Source of the DNA: an uncultured Lachnospiraceae bacterium
GTDB lineage: Bacteria > Bacillota > Clostridia > Lachnospirales > Lachnospiraceae
Direction of reading: 5' to 3'
Assembly (NCBI GenBank): GCA_910586095.1
Contig: CAJUHQ010000031.1
Coordinates: 1 to 30,402 of the forward strand
Length of the DNA stretch: 30,402 nucleotides
Part shown: piece by piece, positions 23,825 through 30,402 of the stretch
Position numbering within the stretch: the first letter of the stretch is position 1
Layout of the letters: the number at the start of each line of letters is the position of its first letter
Notes under the pieces: generated by a model
Databases searched by the model: none
Seen by the model: the letters and a program-made list of their open reading frames with translations, nothing else
Told to the model about the DNA's origin: nothing
Position numbers and translations under genes: made by a program

Positions 23825-25738
23825 ATGAGAATTAATTGCAACATTTCATCAATTATAGCAAAAAATGCGTTAAACAATAACGATATGCGTTTATCAAAAT
23901 CTATGCAGAGATTGTCTAGCGGTTATAAGATTAACGCGGCAAAGGATAATGCGGCAGGGCTTGCCATTGCCAGAAGAATGAATGCACAGATTAAAGGATT
24001 GCAGCAGGCAAATGATAGTTCTAATGATGGTATTTCTATCGTTAATACGGTGGATGGTGCCACAGCAGAGATACACGACATTTTGCAGAGAATGAATGAG
24101 CTTGCTGTACAGGCAGCAAATGGCCCATATTCGACAACAGACAGAGAGCATATTCAGCTCGAAATCGATCAGTTGGTCAGTGAGATTGACAGGATAGCGG
24201 AGACAACACAGTTTAACGCACAGAACTTATTAGATGGCAGTTTTGCATACAAGGGATATACCAATGCGGAGAATATTAAGGTCATGTCCTATAGTGATGG
24301 TGTGCAAAGTGGTATTTATGCGATTGATAGTCTTACTTATTATCATTATGAGGATACGACCACCATTTATTCAGTGGAAACTAAGACAATAACCAATCCT
24401 GATAATACAACAACAACTACTTTAAGTCAGACAATTAAATCAGTGACACATGATGACCGATATGAGGCAAAGAGTGCTGATGAGATTCAGGATGCATTAT
24501 TTGATACAGCATCTATTAGTGCATATAAGAATACATATCCTGATGCATACGAAAAAACTCTAATTGAAGGCAGTGGTTCTATGAAAGGGTTTTCTGACAG
24601 TGTGCGTGTGCAGTTAGATGAGGAAAATATAATTTTAAAAGGTAACAATGATTTTGAAGTGAAACTTACCTTAAATGATAGTACAACAAAGTTTATCAAC
24701 GGTGATAAACAGGTGACAAACGGTACGACTACTAGTACAGTTTCGGCTAATATGACAACAGGAATCAGTACCACTACATTGTCTACAATAGTAAAGACAG
24801 ATTGCTATAGAAATATTACCGTGAAAGTCAAAGGAGAAACAGAAAGATATACAATTACAGAGCTTAATTTTGCCCAGGAGTATGAGGCAGATGGAACGAC
24901 AAAAGTAAGCCCGCAAAAAGGGGCTGAAATAGGAGGAGAGGGAACCTGTATTTATACTAGTTCTAAAGAAGTGGGACTGCGAGATTTAGAAGATGATTTT
25001 GCAGGTCTATTTAAGCAGATGTATCCCGATTGTGATGTCCATGTGGCAACAATTACTTATAGTGCAGCAAATAATCAGAGTCTTTCTATGGAAATTTATG
25101 CGACAGATAAAAAGACGGGAAAACCAGTGAGTTTCGATCAAGATGGAAAGATTGTGACAACTGGAGGAACCGCGAAATATACAATTGATTTGGAGCTGTA
25201 TCAGGAAAAAGATGAGGAGGGTAGAGTCACCAATAAGACAATGAATGACTACTATCACTCCCATACAGAGACAACAAAAACGAAGTATACAATAGGAGAA
25301 AAAGGAAATTTGGCAGATAGTATTACGCTAGATCTCACAGGAATGGGGCCTATGATAATCCAAGTAGGAGCAAATGCAGGACAGATATTAGAGATGGAGA
25401 TTCCTTCGGTGAATGCTCTTCATTTAGGAGTTCACGATCTAGATCTTACGACAGAGGACAAAGCTACAGAGTCTATTGATGTGATAGGAAAAGCAATCGA
25501 CCAGCTTTCATCTATACGCGCAAAAATTGGTGCTTACACAAACCGTTTAGAGCATATTGTTACAAATTTGGACTGTTCAGAGGAAAATATCACAGGTGCT
25601 TACTCACGGATTATGGATGCAGATATGGCTGACGAGATGACCGAATATTCTACGGTGCAAGTTTTAGTACAGTCTGCTACGTCCATGCTGGCACAGGCTA
25701 ATGAGAGACCACAGCAGGTATTGCAGCTACTTCAATAG
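23825..25738 (+). CDS. Flagellin with a large central variable region
   Basis: 637 residues from ATG 23825, with GAGGGAGG just upstream. Conserved N-terminal D0/D1 helices occupy about 1-150 (RINCNISSIIAKNALNNND, SSGYKINAAKDNAAGLAIA, GISIVNTVDGA, TQFNAQNLLDGS). Conserved C-terminal D1/D0 occupy about 550-637 (IDVIGKAIDQLSSIRAKIGAYTNRL, ending LQLLQ). About 400 Thr-rich, beta-like residues lie between and would form surface-exposed D2/D3 domains. It is the filament subunit, exported by the flagellar type III apparatus with FliS as chaperone (gene at 26138). It is longer than minimal Firmicute flagellins (~270-400 residues). Stop codon is TAG. Confidence 0.96.
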   Translation: MRINCNISSIIAKNALNNNDMRLSKSMQRLSSGYKINAAKDNAAGLAIARRMNAQIKGLQQANDSSNDGISIVNTVDGATAEIHDILQRMNELAVQAANGPYSTTDREHIQLEIDQLVSEIDRIAETTQFNAQNLLDGSFAYKGYTNAENIKVMSYSDGVQSGIYAIDSLTYYHYEDTTTIYSVETKTITNPDNTTTTTLSQTIKSVTHDDRYEAKSADEIQDALFDTASISAYKNTYPDAYEKTLIEGSGSMKGFSDSVRVQLDEENIILKGNNDFEVKLTLNDSTTKFINGDKQVTNGTTTSTVSANMTTGISTTTLSTIVKTDCYRNITVKVKGETERYTITELNFAQEYEADGTTKVSPQKGAEIGGEGTCIYTSSKEVGLRDLEDDFAGLFKQMYPDCDVHVATITYSAANNQSLSMEIYATDKKTGKPVSFDQDGKIVTTGGTAKYTIDLELYQEKDEEGRVTNKTMNDYYHSHTETTKTKYTIGEKGNLADSITLDLTGMGPMIIQVGANAGQILEMEIPSVNALHLGVHDLDLTTEDKATESIDVIGKAIDQLSSIRAKIGAYTNRLEHIVTNLDCSEENITGAYSRIMDADMADEMTEYSTVQVLVQSATSMLAQANERPQQVLQLLQ

Positions 25739-25762
25739 AACAGGACAGCAAATATTAAACTA

Positions 25763-26025
25763 CATCATACAATATCTGAAATGTCGTATATCATTTCAGG
25801 CCGTATGGCCATTTTGCTATGAAAGTTTTCAACTTTCATAATAAAATCGCATCATACAATATCTGAAATGTCGTATATCATTTCAGGCCGTATGGCCATT
25901 TTGCTATGAAAGTTTTCAACTTTCATAATAAAATCGCATCATACAATATCTGAAATGTCGTATATCATTTCAGGCCGTATGGCCATTTTGCTATGGAAGT
26001 TTTCAACTTTCATAGCAAAATGTGT
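25763..26025 (+). repeat. Three tandem copies of an 87-bp three-hairpin repeat between flagellin and fliS
   Basis: The period is exactly 87 bases (CATCATAC at 25763, 25850 and 25937). Each unit contains CTGAAATG/CATTTCAG, GGCC-GTAT-GGCC, and ATGAAAGT/ACTTTCAT inverted repeats. The ATGAAAG arm begins a 15-codon frame (M-K-V-F-N-F...) ending TGA in the next unit. The third copy diverges at its 3' end (ATGG for ATGA, then AGCAAAATG). It fills most of the 399-bp gap between flagellin and fliS. There are no variable spacers. Confidence 0.95.
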
Positions 26026-26065
26026 ACGATTGTTACGAGGACAATTCATATGTACACGACAAAAT

Positions 26066-26094
26066 TTGACACAGAATGATAAGTTTTTGATACT
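26066..26094 (+). promoter_or_regulatory. Probable promoter of fliS
   Basis: TTGACA (26066-26071), a 17-base spacer and GATACT (26089-26094) lie just after the repeat array. This would let fliS be expressed independently of the flagellin transcript, leaving the repeats upstream of the transcript. Confidence 0.55.
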
Positions 26095-26137
26095 TTCACA
26101 ATATAATATTAATGAATAGGAAAGGTCAGGGATAGAT

Positions 26138-26614
26138 ATGACAAGAGAAATGAAGCAGATTTTTACAAGACGTATCACACAGGCAAACCGCACACAACTT
26201 TTGATTATTATGTATGAGATGATATTGACATATATACGAGATGGCATCACCGCACACAAAAATGGTGATTTGGCAGAGTTTCAAAGAAGTCTCGGATTTG
26301 CTAGAGATTGTATTGCAGATTTGAGAAAAAATTTAAACTTTGAGTATGAATTGTCCCAAACACTTTTTGCGATCTATACATATGCAGATAGAGAGCTTGC
26401 AAGTAGTATATATCGCAATAATGCGGATACGACAGACAAGATTGCAACAATCTTTATGAAGCTACATGATGCATATCAGGCTATTAGTGAAAAAGATAAT
26501 TCGGAACCATTAATGATGAATACACAAAACGTATATGCAGGTTATACGTATGGCAGAACAGATGTAAATGAAAGCGTCTCAAATTATGGTGCTGTAAGAG
26601 GCTATTGCGTATAA
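26138..26614 (+). CDS. fliS: Flagellar export chaperone FliS
   Basis: 158 residues. The four-helix FliS fold is recognisable: FTRRITQANRTQLLIIMYEMILTYI, then LGFARDCIADLRKNLNFEYELSQTLFAIYTYADREL and a final helix TIFMKLHDAYQAI. FliS binds the C-terminal D0 helix of flagellin in the cytoplasm and prevents premature polymerisation before export. It is somewhat longer than typical (~125-130) because of a polar C-terminal tail rich in Tyr, Asn and Gly. It lies 399 bases downstream of flagellin, on the same strand, separated by the 87-bp repeats. Confidence 0.9.
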   Translation: MTREMKQIFTRRITQANRTQLLIIMYEMILTYIRDGITAHKNGDLAEFQRSLGFARDCIADLRKNLNFEYELSQTLFAIYTYADRELASSIYRNNADTTDKIATIFMKLHDAYQAISEKDNSEPLMMNTQNVYAGYTYGRTDVNESVSNYGAVRGYCV

Positions 26615-26686
26615 AAATTGCATAGCGAGGGTGTTTATCTCTACTGGTTACATCATATAGTAGGTTCATTTATTTTGTACAATTCT

Positions 26687-26798
26687 GCGCATAAAAAATG
26701 AGGTAGTGACTAATCTAGTGTACTTTATATTTAGGCAAGAAGATTTGCTTGAATATAAACCAGACACTATGTTAGATACTATCTCATTTTTTGTGCGC
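26687..26798. repeat. 112-nt near-palindrome between convergent genes, bidirectional terminator
   Basis: The outer arms GCGCATAAAAAATGAGGTAG (from 26687) and the complement of CTATCTCATTTTTTGTGCGC (to 26798) match with two mismatches. Pairing continues inward through TCTAGTGT/ACACTATG to TTTATATT/AATATAAA and GGCAA/TGCTT at the centre. Read from either side, the outer arm gives a T-run. It separates fliS (+) and DUF2508 (-). Its length and symmetry are more than a terminator needs, so it could be a MITE-like element. No gene lies in 26615-26866. Confidence 0.75.
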
Positions 26799-26866
26799 AA
26801 ACATTTAAAAATTAGTGTAGCCAACAAGTGACAACATGCTATTATACACAGAAAGGAAATAGGTTG

Positions 26867-27187
26867 TCAGGTTAAAGACTGTTGGCAGGGAAACGCATCT
26901 GCGGGTAAAGAAGTAGCAGATTTGAGGTCTGGATATTCCTCATATAATTGCATACGCTCTGCTTGTTGTAGCAAAAAGCGATAGCGTTTTAGCGCCGAAT
27001 TCACTTCATATATATAGCAGTCTATCAAGTCTGGATCTGTTACATTATCAAATCCAGAATAAGCGATTTCCAAGGCGCACTGTGTCTTTCGGATATCATC
27101 AATCAGCATATCACGTGGAGAAAGAGGTGCCGTGGCAGTGTTGGTAGAAGGATTAAGTATACCTTTCAGACTGAAATATGTTTTCAT
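26867..27187 (-). CDS. DUF2508-family (YaaL-like) small protein
   Basis: 106 residues, cytoplasmic, no membrane segment. The middle matches DUF2508: DDIRKTQCALEIAYSGFDNVTDPDLIDCYIYEVNSALKRYRFLLQ (a helix, a conserved F-x-x-x-x-DPDLID turn and a second helix with RY). The family is widespread in Firmicutes, and members are often encoded next to a pro-sigma-K processing inhibitor (BofA) gene; the function is not known. Here it stands alone between fliS and the Tad genes, on the opposite strand. The start at 27187 has GAAAGGA upstream. Confidence 0.8.
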   Translation of the reverse strand: MKTYFSLKGILNPSTNTATAPLSPRDMLIDDIRKTQCALEIAYSGFDNVTDPDLIDCYIYEVNSALKRYRFLLQQAERMQLYEEYPDLKSATSLPADAFPCQQSLT

Positions 27188-27414
27188 AAGGATGTCCTTT
27201 CTGTAAATTTTAGGAAACTTCTATTTATGAAATAGTATAGTGATAAAATATTTGTTTTATGCATGGGAATTGCAGGAAATTTAGAAAAGCTTTAAAGAGC
27301 AGAGATTTCTTAAAAAATGAGAGAATATTAACATAAATATAGCCAATATTTAATACAAAAATTCAGTAAAAAGTTACAAAGAAAAAATAGTTGTGTTGAT
27401 TTTTACATTTCAAG

Positions 27415-27442
27415 TGGACAATAATTATTTTGCTGTTATAAT
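27415..27442 (+). promoter_or_regulatory. Promoter of the Tad pilus operon
   Basis: TGGACA (27415-27420), 16 bases, then TATAAT (27437-27442), about 85 bases before the first Tad gene. The rest of the 339-bp gap 27188-27526 is AT-rich and holds no visible gene. Confidence 0.7.
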
Positions 27443-27526
27443 CAAAAAATGTCTAGAAAAAACGGATACATTCGAAATCCGTGTAACACGCAAACAAGAG
27501 ATGAATAGCAAGAAAGGCGGTGAAAT

Positions 27527-28027
27527 ATGGGGATTCTCATAGGTGTGTTTAGTGTTGCCATTTTTTCAGATTTGCGCAGATATAAGATTCCAAATGCATG
27601 TGTTGCAGTGGGAATTATTGCGGGTTTGATAGTGACAGGAATATCGTATTCTGTGATAGAAGTGATGGAATCTTTGGTAAATATGATTTGGATATTTATG
27701 GCATTTTATCCATTTTATTTACTAGGAGGGATCGGGGCAGGGGACATAAAGCTTTTTATGATGACAGCATGTTATTTGCGCGGAAATGTGCTTTTTCGTT
27801 ACATGACGATCACTATAATCACAGCAGCGGTTTGGTCTGTGGTCAAGATGCTTCTCTTTACAGAGTGTAGAGAGCGACTGTTCTATTTGGGGAGATATCT
27901 TAAAAAAGTGGTATTAACTGGCACTATAGACACATATATGGTTGACAAATCGCAAAAAAGGGCATTGATTAGAATGTCTGTACCAGCATTTCTTGGTCTG
28001 TTGATTTTAGGAGCACAATCAATATGA
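27527..28027 (+). CDS. tadV: A24-family prepilin peptidase (CpaA/TadV type)
   Basis: 166 residues, the short form without the N-terminal methylase domain of PilD. Two catalytic aspartates are visible: Asp15 in FSDLRRYKIPN and Asp73 in the GxGD motif GGIGAGDIKL. Hydrophobic helices occupy about 2-14, 24-44, 49-65, 86-110 and 147-163. It would cleave the leader from Flp-type prepilins at the membrane. It is the first gene of an operon with TadZ-like and TadA ATPase genes (gaps of 13 and 29 bases). GAAAGGCGG lies upstream of the start. No Flp pilin gene is in the window; it probably lies further downstream. Confidence 0.9.
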   Translation: MGILIGVFSVAIFSDLRRYKIPNACVAVGIIAGLIVTGISYSVIEVMESLVNMIWIFMAFYPFYLLGGIGAGDIKLFMMTACYLRGNVLFRYMTITIITAAVWSVVKMLLFTECRERLFYLGRYLKKVVLTGTIDTYMVDKSQKRALIRMSVPAFLGLLILGAQSI

Positions 28028-28040
28028 GGAGGGAAGACAG

Positions 28041-29045
28041 ATGGGAATAAAATCGCTTGCAATCTGCGATCAGGATAATGGATATTTGACAATGCTACAA
28101 GCATATTTGCAAAAGAAAAAACCAGCAGATTTTGAAATTTTGGTGTTTGATACCGTTAAACAGGCAATTGATGCAAGTTGTGACGAGGCCTTTGCAATTT
28201 TTTTGGTAGGTGAAAAATTATATGATTCTACTGTAGCAAAAGTAAAAGCATCTAAGGTGTTTGTATTGCAGGAGGACGGAGAACGTGGCATTACAGGGTA
28301 TAGTTTGATTGCAAAATATCAATCTATGGAGAGTTTGATTGCACAAGTATTAGATGGCTATGCGTCAGATGACAACTGCGATAGCGCAAGTAAATGTAGT
28401 GGTACTAAAGCCAATCTAATTAGTTTTTATGCTCCTGATCGAAACAAAGGACAAAGCTTTGCAGCTCTAGGAGCAGCGCAAGTACTAGCAGGAATGGGGC
28501 AAAAGGTTTTGTATTTAAATTTACTTCCTTTTACAGGTTTTGAGGAACTTTTGAGAACCACCTACAATTCAGATATAACAGATTTCATGTATTTTGTGCT
28601 AAATCGTTCAGATAAGTTGTTGTATAAATTGGATAGCATGAAACGCACACTGCATGGAGTGGAATATCTCCCGCCAGCATTGGATTATACAGATTTGCTT
28701 CAGATTAGTCAAAAGGATTGGAAGCACATATTGGATATTCTTTTGTACAGTGGTGATTACACAGATATTCTAGTGGATCTGTCTGAAACCTGTCAGGGTT
28801 TTTATCATATTTTGGAGCGCAGTGATCAGAGCTATATCTTATCAGATCAAAAAAGTAACAGCAGTCAGGCAATGTTTGTCCATTTTAAAAACCTTTTGAA
28901 AGCAAAGGAGTATGATGCTATTCTCAATCACTGTGTCGAGTTTACATTGCCAAAAGGATGGGAACAACAATGTGATGGACTGGGAAGTATGGCAATTTCT
29001 ACAATGGGCGCTTATATGAAAGGGGTGATAGATATAAGGAATTGA
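28041..29045 (+). CDS. tadZ: TadZ/CpaE-like ParA-family protein with degenerate P-loop
   Basis: 334 residues. The N-terminal ~110 residues form an atypical receiver-like domain (SLAICDQDNGYLTMLQAYLQKK; FAIFLVGEKLYD), as in CpaE/TadZ. The C-terminal domain has the ParA/MinD layout: LISFYAPDRNKGQSFAALGAAQVLA, KVLYLNLLPF, then YTDILVDLSETCQG. The Walker A, normally GGxGKT/S, reads PDRNKGQS (around residues 131-138). The GK-T core is lost, though a Lys and a Ser remain, so ATP binding may be altered or absent. TadZ proteins mark the pole or site of Tad pilus assembly. Its position between prepilin peptidase and tadA supports the role. Confidence 0.8.
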   Translation: MGIKSLAICDQDNGYLTMLQAYLQKKKPADFEILVFDTVKQAIDASCDEAFAIFLVGEKLYDSTVAKVKASKVFVLQEDGERGITGYSLIAKYQSMESLIAQVLDGYASDDNCDSASKCSGTKANLISFYAPDRNKGQSFAALGAAQVLAGMGQKVLYLNLLPFTGFEELLRTTYNSDITDFMYFVLNRSDKLLYKLDSMKRTLHGVEYLPPALDYTDLLQISQKDWKHILDILLYSGDYTDILVDLSETCQGFYHILERSDQSYILSDQKSNSSQAMFVHFKNLLKAKEYDAILNHCVEFTLPKGWEQQCDGLGSMAISTMGAYMKGVIDIRN

Positions 29046-29074
29046 ATTATGTAGTTGTGCAGAGAAAGGGATAG

Positions 29075-30304
29075 ATGATGATGGAGGAGCAAAGCAGATA
29101 CGAGATTTGTAAAAGACAGATTAGTGATCGCGTGCGTGGACAGATTGATTTGTCTAGAGAGGTGACAGATGCCGAGATACAAGATATGATAGATGATTTG
29201 GTGTTACATCTAGGTAAAAACTATGCACTGTCACTAGAAGAACGGCAGGAGCTTGGAAAAAGTGTGTTTCATTCTATAAGAAAAATGGATGTGCTTCAAG
29301 AGTTGATTGATTGCGATGAAATCACAGAGATTATGATTAATGGGACAGAGGCCATATTTATAGAAACGGCTGGTCATATCGAGCGGTGGGAAAAGCAGTT
29401 TGAGACGCGCGCAAAACTAGAAGATGTTATTCAGCAGATTGTCGCAAAATGCAATAGAGTGGTCAATGAGGCGTCACCAATTGTCGATGCGCGATTAGAA
29501 AATGGCGCGCGTGTCAACATTGTTCTTGCTCCAGTTGCACTAAATGGTCCTATAGTGACAATTAGAAGGTTTCCTAAAAATCCAATTACTATGGAAAATT
29601 TACTTTCTTTTGGTTCGATCACACCAGAAGCAGTACAAGAATTACAACGTTTAGTAGTTGCAAGGTACAATATTTTTGTAAGTGGTGGGACAAATTCTGG
29701 AAAAACAACATTTTTAAATGTACTTTCTCAATACATACCAAAGAGTGAGAGGGTGATTACAATAGAAGATTCGGCCGAACTACAGCTTCAAGATCTTCCA
29801 AATCTAGTACGGCTTGAGACGCGTAATGCCAATACAGAAGGAGCAAAGTCAATCTCGATTCGTGATTTGATAAAGTCGGCGTTGCGTATGCGCCCCGATC
29901 GAATTATAGTTGGGGAAGTTCGCGGTAGTGAGGCGATTGATATGTTGCAGGCACTGAATACTGGGCATGATGGATCTTTGAGCACAGGACATGCCAACTC
30001 ATCTCGGGATATGCTTTCTAGATTAGAGACAATGATACTTATGGGAATGGATCTTCCACTTGAGGCTGTTAGAAGGCAGATTGCATCAGGTGTGGATATT
30101 ATTGTTCATCTAGGCAGACTTCGCGATCAATCGCGGCGCGTTCTTGAAATTACAGAGATAATAGGATTTGAAAAAGGCCAAATTGTCACAATGCCACTCT
30201 ATATTTTTCAAGAGAGAGGAGAGAAAGAAGGAAAGGTGATCGGTGAATTAGTAAAAGTTAATGAGATTACACATACAGATAAGTTTGCAGTAGCTGGGAT
30301 ATAA
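29075..30304 (+). CDS. tadA: TadA/CpaF-type secretion ATPase
   Basis: 409 residues. The N-terminal domain (about 1-100) is the helical CpaF-type region with the EITEIMINGTEAIFIE strand pair. The ATPase core has Walker A GGTNSGKTT (~203-211), the Asp box TIEDSAELQL, and Walker B/His-box regions RMRPDRIIVGEVRGSEA (~271-287) and TGHDGSLSTGHANS. It is a hexameric PilB/VirB11-superfamily motor that drives Flp pilus assembly at the inner face of the membrane. It normally works with TadB and TadC membrane proteins, which are expected just past the window end. The start has AGAAAGGGA upstream; three ATGs in a row leave the exact start uncertain by six bases. Confidence 0.95.
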   Translation: MMMEEQSRYEICKRQISDRVRGQIDLSREVTDAEIQDMIDDLVLHLGKNYALSLEERQELGKSVFHSIRKMDVLQELIDCDEITEIMINGTEAIFIETAGHIERWEKQFETRAKLEDVIQQIVAKCNRVVNEASPIVDARLENGARVNIVLAPVALNGPIVTIRRFPKNPITMENLLSFGSITPEAVQELQRLVVARYNIFVSGGTNSGKTTFLNVLSQYIPKSERVITIEDSAELQLQDLPNLVRLETRNANTEGAKSISIRDLIKSALRMRPDRIIVGEVRGSEAIDMLQALNTGHDGSLSTGHANSSRDMLSRLETMILMGMDLPLEAVRRQIASGVDIIVHLGRLRDQSRRVLEITEIIGFEKGQIVTMPLYIFQERGEKEGKVIGELVKVNEITHTDKFAVAGI

Positions 30305-30306
30305 CA

Positions 30307-30402
30307 AAAGATCGTTCAGTTTTTGTAGTTTTTGTCATATGAGACAAATTACTGTAAAAGTCTCGATCTTCAATCAGGACTGCGCACTTGCTGCGCTGTC
30401 CG
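30307..30402 (+). repeat. Inverted repeats at window end, possible leader element of the next gene
   Basis: AAGATCG (30307-30313) and CGATCTT (30363-30369) are inverted repeats about 50 bases apart. They are followed by TCAATCAGGAC and a hairpin TGCGCA-CTTGC-TGCGC with GGAC/GTCC extending the stem. This resembles the nested-arm plus short-hairpin style of the leaders at 117-306 and 13670-13876, but the element is cut by the window edge. Confidence 0.45.

Noticed and set aside
25939..26259. Minus-strand ORF across the 87-bp repeats and the start of fliS
   Set aside because: It overlaps fliS on the opposite strand and owes its open frame to the repeat period being a multiple of three. No family resemblance was seen.

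Overview
The window reads as chromosomal DNA of a motile, AT-rich, low-GC Firmicute. A member of the Lachnospiraceae (Clostridia) is the best inference. The grounds are an Ile T-box leader in front of ileS, clostridial-type IleS, a flagellin / FliK-like / FliS cluster, a clostridial Tad-pilus operon start, a DUF2508 protein, and several proteins that resemble families I know mainly from Lachnospiraceae. I saw no rRNA, tRNA, prophage, intact insertion sequence or CRISPR array.

Layout. 1-2340: the tail of a probable PadR regulator, then a hairpin-rich leader, a HAAS/DUF1700 membrane protein and a DUF4097 adhesin-like protein, closed by a strong terminator. 2415-4137 (minus): a DUF3298-type lipoprotein preceded by a duplicated 48-bp hairpin repeat. 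4551-6644: a small XRE regulator followed by a LytTR response regulator and GHKL kinase that overlap each other. 6723-10415: promoter, T-box riboswitch and ileS, which is cut by one in-frame TAG at 9444-9446. 10646-11842 (minus): a TetR regulator and a flavodoxin-like protein behind a perfect 41-bp palindrome that overlaps a consensus promoter. 11957-12856: a protein of unknown function. 12951-14170 (minus): an NrdG-type radical SAM activase with a leader of about 470 nt, made of four 64-bp tandem repeats plus two small ORFs. 14348-16578: a GntR regulator with an ABC-2 transporter. 16636-18342 (minus): a chemoreceptor. 18669-20078: an aminotransferase. 20455-26614: a FliK-like/DUF6240 protein, a large flagellin, a 3 x 87-bp repeat array and fliS. 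26867-27187 (minus): DUF2508. 27415-30304: the start of a Tad operon (prepilin peptidase, TadZ-like, TadA), which probably continues past the window edge.

Two things stand out. The first is the amber codon inside the essential, T-box-controlled ileS gene, replacing a Trp codon in otherwise intact sequence. The second is a recurring 5'-leader architecture at unrelated genes (before 307, 4031, 13661 and 26138, and possibly at the window end). It consists of short hairpins with variable stems, often with an AAA/TAA loop, then a Shine-Dalgarno-like purine stretch, then an NTG-AAA start, often in tandem. In three cases a tiny ORF ends exactly over the start codon of the real gene. This could be a dispersed family of translated or structured leader elements. 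It could equally be a REP/MITE-like hairpin repeat that prefers 5' leaders.

Functionally the window mixes housekeeping (ileS, aminotransferase, radical SAM activase), envelope sensing (HAAS/DUF4097, lipoprotein, two-component system, ABC transporter) and surface machinery (chemoreceptor, flagellum, Tad pilus).
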